A DNA stretch of 64,000 bases from Macrobrachium rosenbergii (taxonomy: Eukaryota > Arthropoda > Malacostraca > Decapoda > Palaemonidae). Position numbers and translations under genes: made by a program. Each line of letters starts with the position of its first letter. The first letter of the stretch is position 1. The DNA lies in the NCBI RefSeq assembly GCF_040412425.1, contig NC_089768.1, forward strand, positions 3,156,501-3,220,500. Direction: 5' to 3'. Under the pieces are notes generated by a model. The model saw only the letters and a list, made by a program, of their open reading frames with translations. It was not told where the DNA came from and did not search any database. Positions 1 to 11,769 of this stretch are shown here, piece after piece.

Positions 1-13
1 TGTTTTGAGATCC

Positions 14-1226
14 TTGTCTCATCCTCAAGGATAAAAATATTAAGTAAAATATACAAATACAGCAGGGAATGTTAATCATCTTCCTTCCCACCGGTATCCC
101 TATGTTAAGGGGTCAGTTGTCTGATGCGCCTTCTCCACTGCCTTCTGTCAAAGGCATCTTCCTCCACCAAACCTCTTCTCTCCATATCTTCCTTCCTTTA
201 TCTCGCCATCTAATTCTCTGTCTCCTTCTCAATCTTCTTCCTCTAACAGGTTCTTCCCAAGCCCTCTTCACTCCCTCCTTGTCATCCATCCTTAACACAT
301 GCCCATACCATCCCAAGCGTGACTCTCTTATAACCTCTATTATCTTTACTAAGCCTGCTCTTCTTCCTATTTCATCATTTTCCAATCTCTCAAGCAGTGA
401 TATTCCCATAATCCACCTCAGCAGGAAGTGTTAATATCTATGTACAAATAAATTACGATAAAGTAAAACATCAATGCAAAAGGTAAACCTAAAATAAAAT
501 TGTTAAAAATGAGGGAGAACTAGAATACTTCAGCTAACAGAACTCATTCCTCGAAGTTCAATTCCTGTATGAAAAAACAGTAAACATAAGGTAGAGTGTG
601 GTTTAGGCAATATACAGGGGCGTGGATGAGGAATAATTGTTCAAAGAGGGAACAAGCTTCTTGATCGCTAACGATTCAGGAAGAGGGGAGGTGGTGTTCG
701 TGTTGGCTGGTTAGTATAATCTTAAAATCATTATAGTTTACTTTACTTTTGAATAGTTTTATATGACTTTTAATATTTGATGTTTCAAGGTTGGATAACT
801 TGCACCCAGTTCGAAAGCTAACGTCAATGTTTGCGTTACATCTGACTTTAAGTAGTTAGTGTGTGTTTCCCATGTATGTCTGCAAATGGCATTGACAGCA
901 AGTAAATAAATAAACAACACTGGACTGCATTAAAGGGGCAGTTTTTCTTTCTGACGAAACATACCACCAATACTTCTTCGGTTCTTAAATATGAGCTTCA
1001 TGTCAACTGCAGGAAAATAATTCGTTACGATCCTTTTTAGGTTGGGTAGGAAAGAGGTGTCATGTGTGAATAGAAAACTTATATAGTATGGAAATTTATG
1101 TGCCAAGTGTGTGGTAGCAGGAGGATGAAAGGACTTGTCCAATGTTTTCTTAACATGTTTTAAAAATAAATTGGATGGATAGCAGCTGGACATAAAATAG
1201 TCATCGACAAAACCTATTTCTTGTGA
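14..1226 (-). mobile_element. Penelope-like element, arm 1 of an inverted pair
   Basis: This is the minus-strand arm of a large palindrome whose partner lies at about 1356-2188. The minus strand at 1238-930 reads as the region just upstream of the GIY-YIG endonuclease of Penelope-like retroelements: a segment with SFLPNLKRIVTNYFP followed by KLIFKNRRSIGGMFRQKEKL, which matches the PLE pattern of a hydrophobic 'L..NNFTIGS.F..KD.LP' block. Reading on through frame breaks gives a cysteine-poor GIY-YIG remnant (HTWET, LKSDVTQ, LGASYPTLKHQ). No full reverse transcriptase is present, so this is a 5'-truncated copy. An RTE fragment interrupts it at 77-418. Family assignment is by motif recognition only. 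Confidence 0.6.
77..418 (-). mobile_element. RTE-type LINE 3' fragment inserted in the PLE
   Basis: The minus-strand frame 409-113 encodes the extreme C-terminus of an RTE/BovB-like reverse transcriptase: LLERLENDEIGRRAG, then the hallmark RLGWYGHVLRMD and RGRRLRRRQRIRWRDKGRK. Only about 98 codons remain, so the copy is strongly 5'-truncated, as usual for target-primed reverse transcription. It is bracketed by near-identical 17-bp direct repeats, cagcagggaatgttaat at 60-76 and cagcaggaagtgttaat at 419-435 (two mismatches), read as a target-site duplication. The uninterrupted site is preserved in the opposite PLE arm near 2150-2160. The fragment cannot encode a working enzyme. Confidence 0.8.
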
Positions 1227-1355
1227 AAAAGATTCCAACCAAATCTAAGTGTGATGGCCCGGTGGAGGAGAATAGACTGGGAATTCAATTTAAAATTATA
1301 AAAACATGAACTGTAAAAATTCTGTCCAAGACCTGTAAAGGTTTTCTTTTGTTGA

Positions 1356-2188
1356 ACACACAAAGAAATAAGTTTTCTCTATGATTATTTTAAATCCAAC
1401 TGCTATCCATCTGATTTATTTTTAAATTATGTTAAGAAAACACTGGAAAAGTCCTTTCACCCTCCTGCTACCACACACTTAACACATAAATTAACATACT
1501 ACAGTATATAAGTTTTCCATTCCTGCATGACACCTCTTTCCTACCCAACCTAAAAAGAACCTTAACGAATTATTTTCCTGCAGTTGACATGAAGCTCACA
1601 TTTAAGAACCCAAGAACTACTGGTGGTATGTTTCGTCACAAAGAAAAACTGCTGCATTCCGGTGTTGTTTATTTATTTACTTGCTGTTAATGCCATTGTC
1701 AGACCTACGTGGGAAACAAATGCTAACTGCTTAAAGTCAGACGTTACGCAAATATTAGCGTTAGCTTTCGCACTGGGTGCAAGTTGTTCAACCCTCAAAC
1801 ATCAAATATTAGAAATCATATAAAACTATGCAAAAGTAAAATAACTATAATGATTTTAAGATTATACTAACCAGCCAACACGAACACCACCGCCCTTCTT
1901 CCTGGATTGTTAGCGATCAAGAAGCTTGTTCCCTCTTTGAACGATTATTCCTCATCCACACCCCTGTATATAGCCTAAACCACACCCTACCTTATGTTTA
2001 CTGTTTTTTCATACAGCAATTGAACTTCGAAGAATAAGGTCTGTTAGTTGAAATATTCTAGTTTTTCCTCTTTTTTAACAATTTAATTTTAGGTTTACCT
2101 TTTGTATTGATGTTTTATTTTATCATAATTTATTTGTACATACACATTAACATCTGCTATATTTGTATATTTTACTTTGATGAGACAA
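1356..2188 (+). mobile_element. Penelope-like element, arm 2 of an inverted pair
   Basis: This is the plus-strand partner of the arm at 14-1226. From about 1360 to 2160 the plus strand follows the reverse complement of arm 1 closely, including the same run of codons around PSNLF/LKHV and TWETNANCLKSDVTQ in the frame at 1623-1823. It contains no RTE insertion, so it shows the empty target site. The spacer between arms is only about 130 bp (1227-1355). The sequence ends near 2188 with the segment that mirrors bases 14-60. Frameshifts and stops show that it is a relic. Confidence 0.6.
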
Positions 2189-2340
2189 CGTAGGCCATGA
2201 TGAATAAAGGAAAACCATGTACCAAGCTGTTTGCTTTAGTCCCTTCTTGTATATATACAGAATATTGCTCAACGAAAATGTATCCACGCCATGAATGGGT
2301 GAGTTTTCCCACGAGTAATTTATAAATAAGTTCCACAGAA

Positions 2341-3520
<1,180 letters not shown>

Positions 3521-4221
3521 ATACACTCCACCATCAAGTCTCAAGGCACACTAATCCTCCCTCTGTCCTGTGCTGAGCTACACAGTTGCCATTAGTAATT
3601 TATTGACCACTGAAGTGTTATGGACATCTTTCCCGCTAAATTCATCCGAATCACATGGAGCATAATTTCAATACTCATGAGTTAGCCTGTCCATCACTCA
3701 AAACCTCTTATAGATGCCCGTCCATGAAGGGTTAAGCGTCCTTTATGAGACGTCACCGCTCTCGTATCATCACATTTTCTAGCTCGCAGAGCGGTCATTT
3801 GGTCTATGCTAAATTTTATGTTTCTATACGTTCTTTTTTATATTGATACTGATTTTGTAGAAAGATATTAGGATAATAAATAATGTAGTATAAGAAAAGA
3901 TGAAAGAATTTATTTTGCATTTTTATATCCTAAATGAAACATAAAAGGGAAAAAATGATTCTTCTGAATGCCATTCCCTGAAACATAGAGCCAGTTGATT
4001 AATGAACTGTTTCATTTCATTTTCATTTGTGTCATACCATCTTAGTGCACTTGATATTGTGGGCAAACTTTCTATATATTTATCTAGAAATTGGATGGAA
4101 AATCTGTTCATTACTGCTACAATGTGCTCCATGACTTGTCATAAGAAAACTTCTAAAAAAAAACTCCACAGGGTTTCCCTTATCCTGAACACTGAATTTC
4201 ACACCTTTGGGTGAATGAAAA

Positions 4222-4224
<3 letters not shown>
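3521..4224. other. No gene recognised
   Basis: AT-rich anonymous sequence. The short open frames here show no family motif and no convincing splice sites. Confidence 0.5.

Positions 4225-4305
<81 letters not shown>
4225..4305. repeat. (GA)n microsatellite at the 3' boundary of the LINE
   Basis: A pure GA tract of about 81 bp. It directly abuts the 3' end of the minus-strand LINE, whose last bases before the tract read (minus strand) aatttattaaataa. A second GA tract of the same orientation abuts the element's 5' end at 9877. Confidence 0.95.
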
Positions 4306-4309
<4 letters not shown>

Positions 4310-4482
4310 TTAATAAATTTATTACGCCCAAAGACGTCAAACAAAGTTACATATTATCAGTTACTTACAGTACATCAGAAATCAACAAGAAAAAATTACA
4401 GCATTGAATTATCAGTATATCAGTTACAAAAATAACATATATGAGATCGTATTCCATTATCACAACAACTGCAACAGACAGT

Positions 4483-4758
4483 TTAGCAACCACCAAAGTG
4501 TGGATGACGAGTCAAAATTAAGTCCAGGTGGGCATCTTTGAGTAAATATTGGCAGGTTTGAAGTAAATTTTGTCCTTGAGGTAACATATTCCTGACAGTG
4601 GGGCAATGAAGGCAGTAGTGTTCAAGGTTATTGGCATTAGCAAGGTTACACAGTTTACATGAGGTGTAGTGTGGTATATCTAGTGTCTGTCCAACCTGCC
4701 ACACAGGACGATATCCCAACCTTATCCTGGCACTTACGACATTATGCCTACGCACCAT
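4483..4758 (-). pseudogene. LINE ORF2 C-terminal Cys/His region
   Basis: A 91-codon frame downstream of the RNase H domain. It contains SARIRLGYRPVWQVG followed by the zinc-binding arrangement C-x2-C (SCKLCN), H (LEHY) and C (CLHCP), the C-terminal cysteine/histidine motif common to ORF2 of I, R1 and Jockey-like LINEs. In the family this region is thought to contact nucleic acid during target-primed reverse transcription. It is in a different frame from the RNase H frame, so at least one indel separates them. It ends in HPHFGGC about 180 bp before the (GA)n tract. Confidence 0.7.
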
Positions 4759-4886
4759 GAGTCCACGTCGCGGTACTTGTGACGGCTCTGCAGAAAGTTA
4801 TCATGATGTTGTATGGAAACACTAGTGCCCTCTCTGCATCCCTACACTGTACTGTACAGGCAAAAGCTGCTGAATATATTCTATGT

Positions 4887-5573
4887 TTAAGGCAGCCGAA
4901 GTGAGGGCTCAACATTTCTGTCATCAAGTTCAAGCGTGCAGGCAGCTTTAGCAAGACTGTCCACCATGTCATTCCCAGCAAGCCCAATATGGGAGGGCAT
5001 CCACATGAAGGACAAGACAAGCGAGGCATTGTAAGCAGCAGCGAGTTGACACAATATGTCTCGCACAACACGGCCACAGCTGGGCCTAGAAGATGTCAGT
5101 GCCTGGAGTGCAGATTTGGAGTCACAGATCACCAATCCATTCACATTTCTTCTAACAAGTAGGGTTACTGCATCCCATATAACTTGAAGTTCGCAATAAG
5201 TGGAACTGGATGAGTTTGGCAACCTGCGACCATGCCACCCACCCTCAGGAGATTCTAAAGTGGAGGAGAACATAGCACATGCTGCACTTCCATCTGCCTG
5301 TACTGAGCCGTCCACGTAGATGTGGTGTCCTGCAGGAACTGAAATTGACACTTTGGCTATTGTTTCCAAAACCAACTGCTTCTGTAGACTGGTATGGGCA
5401 TCTTTAGAGGTTGGTGTGAAAGTGACAGCAGGAATAGGAACCCGCCATGGTGGCAAATCTTGGATGACTGCTTGCTCAGGTACACCGATATCAAGGTGTC
5501 GAAGATTTTCACATACTGCCCTAACTAGGTTATGGCCCCTGGCCGAGTTGAGGTCTTGGTGCATCTTCGTCAA
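4887..5573 (-). pseudogene. LINE ORF2 RNase H domain
   Basis: A 228-codon frame carrying a well-preserved ribonuclease H fold. The catalytic acids are visible in order: D in HIYVDGSVQADGS (about residue 88), E in TYCELQVIWDA (about 129), D in LVICDSKSALQALTS (about 151), and the final H and D in MWMPSHIGLAGNDMVDSLAK (about 193-205). The domain would degrade the RNA strand of the RNA:DNA hybrid during retrotransposition. It keeps all expected active-site residues although flanking ORF2 parts are in other frames. Its presence is the main reason for placing the element in the I group. Confidence 0.85.
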
Positions 5574-5705
5574 GTGATGCTCTGAGTACAGCAGAGAAGT
5601 TTGGAGTAAATTGTGGAGAGTGTAGACATTTAACAGAAAACAAAGTTACATTGGCATAAATTCTCTCTATTAATGGAGGTAACATGAGTTCGGTCTGCAT
5701 GTTGA

Positions 5706-6260
5706 CTATCCAGTGGAAGGAGGGTATCCTAGGATAAACCTCATTACTCTATTTTGGAACTGTTCTAGAGGTTGTAACGCCTGTCTGGGTAATTGAATTA
5801 AAGCAGGAGATAAATAGTCAACAACTGACCTTAGGAAGAGGATATGGAGGGTTCTAGCCACGGGGATAGATATACCTGTGGCCCTGGTGGCAAGCCACTT
5901 GATGGGAGTGAAGCGAGGCTCCAGTCGATCAAGAAGGTTTTTCACCATGGGGTGGATTCGTTGGCGTGCAGGTATAGCAGGGGTGATCCTGACTGGTGCA
6001 CCTAGATATGTATACTGTGTGCAGTGAGGTATAATATTCCCACCCATAATGAACACTGGCAGGTCTTGGAGATTCCGGGCAGAGAAGATTCTGCTTTTTT
6101 CTGGGGAGAGTATGAGGCCACAGGAGGTACAGGACCTGTAGAATTCTTGAAGGACACGCTGAAGGTCTTGAGGGGTAGTGGAGTGGATGCAGACATCATC
6201 AGCATAGCAGGTTACAGTGGTTCCAGGGATAGCAGGGAGGAGAGACAGTACACGGTGCAT
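5706..6260 (-). pseudogene. LINE reverse transcriptase, C-terminal half (YADD)
   Basis: A 184-codon frame holding the RT catalytic centre VTCYADDVCIHST near its start (residues about 15-27), then LILSPEKSRIF, the YTYLGAPVRITP block and the thumb/connection region with SVVDYLSPALIQLP. These are conserved RT blocks of non-LTR elements. The two aspartates of YADD are intact. Its upstream continuation, with the block GTPQGGVLSP, is spread over two other frames between 6260 and 6330, showing at least two single-base indels there. Confidence 0.85.
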
Positions 6261-6282
6261 AAGAATATTAAAAGAAAAGGGC

Positions 6283-6918
6283 TCAATACACCGCCCTGAG
6301 GTGTGCCAAGCTCAAAATTTTCATAGAGCTACACGCACCCTTAAAGAAAACACGTGATTTTCTGTTACTGAGATAACCGTTTATCCACTTCAGAAGGTTT
6401 CCTCTGACACCAAATTCGACAAGCTGATCAAGAATTATATCCCTGTTGGCTATATCAAAAGCACTTTCGAGGTCAAGGAAGGCAACTACACTGTTGGGGG
6501 ACAATCGGGAGTAGAGTTCAGCTAAACAGTGATGAGTACTCCTCTGTGGAAGAAAGCCATACAAATGGGGAGAGAGTTTTCCTTGTAACCGGTGCATTAG
6601 CCTGGTTAGTAATATGCGCTCAAACACTTTACTAAAACATGAGGTGAGGGAGATAGGCCGGTATTTATCAGTTCCAGGCTTTGGGATAGGAATAACTGTG
6701 CTAATGATCCAGGCAGCAGGTACATATCCATGTTGGTAGCAAAGATTATACAATTGTAGAAGAGGATTTCCAGGAACCTTCTGGAGGAGACGAAGCACTT
6801 GATAAGATAGGCCATCATCTCCAGGAGCAGAATTCTTATTTCCCATAACATCACGTCGCAGCTCATCCTTGGTGATCAGCTCTTTGTCCTCCTCGTCTGA
6901 TTCCAACAACGCAGCCAT
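6283..6918 (-). pseudogene. LINE reverse transcriptase, N-terminal half
   Basis: A 211-codon frame with the RT fingers and palm of a non-LTR element: NKNSAPGDDGLSYQVLR, then STVIPIPKPGTDKYRPISLT, CFSKVFERILLTRL, QLYGFLPQRSTHHCLAEL-like helix (here HLYGFLPQRSTHHCLAE) and the first catalytic aspartate in AFLDLESAFD. It stops just after SRVFFKGAC, where a frame change separates it from the YADD half. In the intact family protein both halves form one RT of about 450 residues between endonuclease and RNase H. Confidence 0.85.
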
Positions 6919-7640
6919 CAGTCGAAGGTTGCGTAAGTTGCTCTGGGAAGAAAGTGCTTCTTGGATTTGTACAGGAGATTACTGGACCGTGACTGGGTTG
7001 ACCAAGTAGTGATGAGATCCTGGGCATATGCTTGTGGACTGTGATGAAGTGCACATGTGGTTTTTTTGACAGTCCTTTCGATGAGATGCCACATGGTCCC
7101 AACGCTAGTCTGGTGGTTAATTAGGTCAGTGTATTTATACCATGACTCAGTGTAGACACACTTCTGGAGAGCAACTAAATCATCCCTCGCCTGCTGATAT
7201 TGAAGTAGATGATTGGGTGTCGGTTGTGTCTGAAAGGCAAGGCCAGCATCGGCCGCAACTCTCTCTGCTTGCATAATGCGTTGATCCAAGGTCCACGCAT
7301 GAGCAACAAGATGACTTTTAATGTGAGGTCTGACAATATATAGTTGATAGAAGTCATGGGTAGCTTTTACCAAAGAATTATACAGGTGTTCTGGAGTGTT
7401 TATCAAAGGTAGGTAGGACAGAGGAGATGTATGAAACATATGTTGGGCAGTACTTGGGTGGAATGGTGATGCGGGTACGATGATAGGGGTCACTTGGATG
7501 AGTCTGTATTGCGTACTGTAGACATAAGGCAACATGGTCAGAAAAGAGCGAAGGAACAGAACGACAGGAGACATGTGATGCCACGAGCCCAGATGTAAGG
7601 ATATGATCAAGAGTGCCCTCCCGGATGTGTGTGGCACCAC
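6918..7640 (-). pseudogene. LINE ORF2 linker between endonuclease and RT
   Basis: A 240-codon frame bridging the endonuclease and RT. The N-terminal third overlaps the end of the endonuclease in another frame and is probably out of frame. The later part (about residues 70-230) is helix-rich, with TLDQRIMQAERVAADAG and WYKYTDLINHQTSVGTMWHL, as expected for the long spacer ahead of RT motif 0 in I-type ORF2. No catalytic motif is expected here and none is seen. It ends at the next frameshift, at 6918. Confidence 0.6.
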
Positions 7641-8282
7641 CTGTATCCCAACGGGTTAAATGGTAACGATGGATGTAGTTGAGCAGAGGAACTCCACTGC
7701 GGTTGGAAATCGGAGACACATCACCAAGATCTGGGTGTCTGGCATTGAAATCACCCATGTAGATCATGCCAAGGTTTGTAGGTGTAGGAAGTACTGAGAG
7801 GTTAATTAAGCCAGGGGCAGAGTAAACATTGCATAATCGAATATGACCATCACCTATCTTAACCTGAAAAAGTTGGAAGGTCATGTTAATATCTGCTGAT
7901 GAGCGAAGGAGTTGATGAGGGAGAGTAGAGTGGATGTAAGTAATAAGACCATTCCTGACATGATGTACATATGAAACATAACCGGAGAGTGTTGGAGCTT
8001 CATCACCTGGCTGAGCACCGCCAGGAAGGCTTCTTGAATAAATATTACTTGTGGGTGATGGCGATAAACATATGTCCTGAGTGCAGTGAGTCTGGAGAAT
8101 TGTCTAATTCCAAGGGCATTCCATGAAAGGACATGTAGTTGCATGAGTCTAGCGAGGTTTACCCTTAACGCTGCGAGAGGCAGGTCGAGCATGTACCGGA
8201 GAAGCAGCACTGTTAGATGGTGCACCAAGTGTAGGAGGCTGAGCTGGCATGAGGCCACTGACCCTTTCAAGACAAGAGGCAA
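7378..8282 (-). pseudogene. LINE ORF2 APE-type endonuclease
   Basis: The apurinic/apyrimidinic-like endonuclease, which nicks target DNA for reverse transcription, is split over two frames. The upstream frame (8282-7881) has the family start LHVLSWNALGIRQFSRLTAL and the metal-binding glutamate in QVIFIQEAFL. The downstream frame (7884-7378) has YMGDFNARHPDLGD (catalytic D/N pair), a TLDHILTSGL block and the terminal SDHVALCLQY (D/H pair). The two overlap by only four bases around 7881-7884, so a single indel separates them. All signature residues remain recognisable. Confidence 0.85.
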
Positions 8283-8530
8283 CAGTATCTAGCTTCTCAG
8301 TGAGGCAACAGAGGTTATGAGAACTTGTTGTGCCTTGACTAGTGTGTCGAGGTTACTTGCAGTGGTAGCCTGCTGAACGATCAAGCTATCGGCGTGCATC
8401 AATAGCATCAAAGCGTGTCGTTAGTGCTGTACAGTGCGATTCCAATGCAGCAACAACCTTACGGGTTTTGAAATTTCAGCTGATTCAAGAGGGCATAACG
8501 AGGAGGTTGACACTGGTTGTGGTAGTGGTG

Positions 8531-9574
8531 TCAGTGGAAGTGACTGCGTGGCAGCGCCAGCGACCGTCTGGAGCATCCATGCCAAACATTAACTCCTGCT
8601 TTACCACAACGAGGGCATTTCCAATGCACAGTCTCTGGAGTTGATGATGATTCTGACAATGAGGTGGAAGCATCAGTAACAGGTTTACGGTATGGACAGG
8701 TGCGTGTGAAATGGGCTGCAGCACACCAGGCACACTTAGGTGAGGCAGAGCAATATCGGGAGATATGGCCAGTACCCCAGCAGTTGAAACAGTTGGGCTG
8801 ATCATCCTTCATCCTGCGTAATTCACAAGGAGGGAGGCAAGGGAGGAAGGAAAACTCATAAACAGATGGTGGTGGTTCTAGTAGACTCCATGTGATGACA
8901 ATGCGATTAATAGGGTTCCCATTTTGAAGAAATCTTCGTGCACTGTATACACCAGGCAGTTCCTTAGCAAGGTTAGGGTCTGCTTCAATAGGGTAACGAG
9001 TAATGAGATATGTTAAATACTTACTGGGTCTGTCTATTGAATCTTGAATATCCAGGCTTATGGACAGAAATTCACCACCCTTCACGCTGCCAATGATGTC
9101 CTCACGACTCCTTGCAATATATACAAATTTAGATGTGACAGCAGACATCTTCACCTCTGCCAGCTCCTTATCAAGATTGAAGGTTCTGTTTACTTCAGTC
9201 AGCCATCGTAGTTTAGTGTCAGTGCTCAAATTTTCTTTGAAGACCAACCTAACATATTCATCACGGGGAGCAAAAGCTGGGGTAGCAGAGGAAGCAAGTC
9301 GTGTAGGGGGGTGAGGCAGAGTGACATCACTCTTTTGTCTAGTGAAAAACTCTTGACATTTGGATGTTTTAGCAGCAGGAGACTGTGGAGCACTGCTAGT
9401 ATCTGACCCATAATCCACTGGGTGCTTCATGGGGGTATTGGCAACAGTACTGGAGGGCTTATGAGGAAGAGATTGTGTGAGTGGTGGCCAATGAGTCATA
9501 TCTACATCCTCATCATCAGTCAGGTGCAGATCATTTTCAACCTCAGAAACAGAGGCTGGTCCGGAGTAATCCAT
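8531..9574 (-). pseudogene. LINE ORF1 (gag-like, CCHC zinc knuckles)
   Basis: A 347-codon frame that begins with MDYSGPASVSEVENDLHLTD, the best start because it is the first ATG downstream of a ~300-bp leader and opens the frame. An acidic, proline-rich N-terminus is followed by an RNA-recognition-like central part (residues about 95-250) and two zinc knuckles: CFNCWGTGHISRYC and CAWCAAAHFTRTC, with a further CPRCGKAG near the end. In I-type LINEs the ORF1 product binds the element RNA and delivers it to the nucleus. The last ~15 residues are out of frame; the true C-terminus probably continues in the next frame near 8500. Confidence 0.8.
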
Positions 9575-9874
9575 TATTAGTGAAGCAGCAGCCTTTTCAC
9601 GTCACAATAGTGACATCACACATACACTGCGCATGCGCGAACTGAGGCGCCGCTGACCGAGTGGGTATGCCACGGGTAAGAGTTTTTATATCGTAACTAC
9701 AGACTAGTATAAAAATCCTATATACACACTGTTGTTACTAAAATGGTCACTGAGTCTTAATGTAACTTATATAACACGATGAAAGGTGTAGTATCACTAG
9801 AACTTGCACAAAAACTCATTATATAGAGAGCTTCACACAAAGCGTGTTTACAAACGGTCTTCTTCTTCTTCTTT

Positions 9875-9876
<2 letters not shown>

Positions 9877-9936
<60 letters not shown>
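9877..9936. repeat. (GA)n microsatellite at the 5' boundary of the LINE
   Basis: A pure GA tract of about 60 bp immediately outside the LINE 5' end. On the minus strand the element starts agaaagaagaagaagaccg right after the (TC)n. It has the same strand polarity as the tract at 4225-4305. Confidence 0.95.
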
Positions 9937-9941
<5 letters not shown>

Positions 9942-11002
9942 GTGCTGATTATGGAAAAGGCATTGTTATTTCCTTTTATTGTAGTCATCATCATTCTCTG
10001 CAATGAGTAGAGATAATATCTCTTCAGGCAAAAGATTTTTCTTTTGCTTTAGATTGCTCATTACAGGGGGATAATTGGGGTCAAACAAAAAGAATTTGGT
10101 AGTTTATCAATGAACGCCAGAAGCTTAGCGGGAGGTGGAGATTGTTGTCCTCTTGTCAGACTGTCTTTCCCTTACAAAAAAGAGAGTTGCCATTTACCAC
10201 TAATTTAGCTCATAGTGTTATCAACTGACGTTCCTACAATTTGTATAAGACAGAAGAGCATTTCGGACCGAATTCAGTAGGGCACCATCCTTGAAAGAGG
10301 TAGGATGTGTTACTCCGTTGAAGGCGTTGTGATATGGGATGTGGCCAACTGAGATACGCCGTCAGTGATGCTAACAGGTTAATAATAAGGCTTTTATCTT
10401 ACTTTAGAGGTACTGTTTGTTTACATAAATACACTTTATGGCAAAAAGAAAAACGGAACAACTTAAATACTATGAGAAAAAGGACTAACTTGATTGGTTG
10501 TTACACTTCTGCAAGACATTAATTTCATTTGTATTAAAGATTTATGTAATTTGTATTAAACATTTTATAGATATTTTGCTGGGTTTACATTAATAACAAT
10601 TTAAAGTTAGTTAATCATTGTTATATATAAGCATTTTAGGGGTGCACATACTTAAGAGTAACAGTTTCAGGATGGTAATGTACGATGACTTTGGGTGTTT
10701 TGGGATGATGGTTTGTGGTATATTTTTGTTTGAAATATTAAATTCTTTTAGTATGATAATTTAAGGTATATTTTTGTTTGATCTATTAAATTAGGCAGTG
10801 AGCTGTTAAAGTAAGCAGTTATAAGCATTTTACAGTAGTTTAAGGGATACAGGGTATAAATATACCCATACTTTTGGCAAAAACACGTGTTCACGTATAT
10901 ATACAATGATATACTGGAGTTGCTTTTATAGCGGTGTAGGCTCGGAAACTTTAATCCATTACCTTGGTGAGCTACTGAGTGATATATATATATATTATAT
11001 AT
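9937..11002. other. No gene recognised
   Basis: AT-rich anonymous DNA with small open frames lacking motifs. A short AT run occurs at 10981-11002. Confidence 0.5.
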
Positions 11003-11512
11003 ATTCATGAAGCTACAAATGTTGTTTAATATCAAATTCACACTACCTCAGGACTATCCCTGACAGGGAATGATCACCAAAAGGGAATTTATAAGTGATA
11101 AATGGATCGGTACTGCTGGGTCTCGATCCCACAACACAGTTTCCTTCCAACAACTCCAGTTGATGGTCTACCCAGTGAGCTATCAAGAGCTGCATGTTCC
11201 ACATGTACCAATGAGCTGTCATGGTGGAGGTGAGTTAATGCCGAAGTTAAGTATAATTTCCCGCTCTCGATGGGCAAACAAGTACAGCAGATTAGGCATT
11301 TACTTATTCTTCTCACAGACCTCTCTTGATAGCTCAGTGGGTAGACTGTCAACTGGAGTTGTTGGGAGGAAACTGTGTCATGGGATCGAGACCCGGCAGT
11401 ACCGATCCATTTATCACTTATAAATTCCCCTTCGGTGATCATTCCCCATCGGGGATATTCCTGAGGTAGCGTGAATTTGATATTAAACAACTTTGGTAGC
11501 TTCATGAATGTA
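11003..11512. mobile_element. Palindromic pair of tRNA-derived SINE copies
   Basis: Bases 11003-11195 are the inverted complement of about 11320-11512. Each arm carries a tRNA-like head. In the right arm the plus strand reads gatagctcagtgggtaga (A-box-like) and, about 40 bp later, gggatcgagaccc (B-box-like), the spacing of an RNA polymerase III promoter. The left arm has the same parts on the minus strand. Distal to the tRNA-like part both arms share tgataaatggatcggtactg and cctcag...tgaatttgatattaaacaa-type tails. It could instead be a single foldback element that captured a tRNA head. No poly-A tail or clear target duplication was found. Confidence 0.65.
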
Positions 11513-11561
11513 TATAAATCACAGTGATAAAAAAAATTTCATATATATATACATATAAACA

Positions 11562-11562
<1 letters not shown>

Positions 11563-11597
<35 letters not shown>
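11563..11597. repeat. (AT)n microsatellite
   Basis: A short AT dinucleotide tract with imperfect AT-rich flanks. Confidence 0.9.
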
Positions 11598-11600
<3 letters not shown>

Positions 11601-11769
11601 TATAGTATATATAATGTATATATATTTTTACGTATTTCCCTGGGTTTACGGTATTTTACAGGCCGGCAACGGAAACTTTATTTAATTTGCCTTGGAGTTC
11701 TGACTTACGTAAAGGGAAATCGTAAAAAAAAATGAGAAAAAGGGGAGAATTTAGGAGCTGAAGGCTCTA

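Larger units (their letters stand above)
4306..9876 (-). mobile_element. Near full-length I-type non-LTR retrotransposon (LINE)
   Basis: This is a 5.6-kb minus-strand element with the order expected for the I group of LINEs: 5' leader (9575-9876), ORF1 with zinc knuckles, APE-type endonuclease, reverse transcriptase with a YADD centre, RNase H, C-terminal cysteine/histidine motif, then a short 3' UTR. The RNase H domain separates it from Jockey, CR1 and RTE elements and points to the I/Nimb-like superfamily. ORF2 is broken by at least four frame changes, so the copy is inactive, but every domain is still readable, which implies moderate age. Both ends meet (GA)n tracts in the same orientation, suggesting insertion into a microsatellite. 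Clade assignment is inferred from domain content. Confidence 0.85.

Noticed and set aside
930..1238. Stand-alone host gene encoding 102 residues
   Set aside because: The sequence matches the Penelope pre-endonuclease pattern and is repeated in the inverse arm.
4080..4340. SLSLSL open frames over GA/CT tracts (also near 15.5 kb)
   Set aside because: Direct translation of (CT)n; no flanking coding signal.
11325..11410. Genuine tRNA gene
   Set aside because: Only A-box- and B-box-like motifs are seen; no convincing cloverleaf stems, and the sequence is part of a palindromic repeat.
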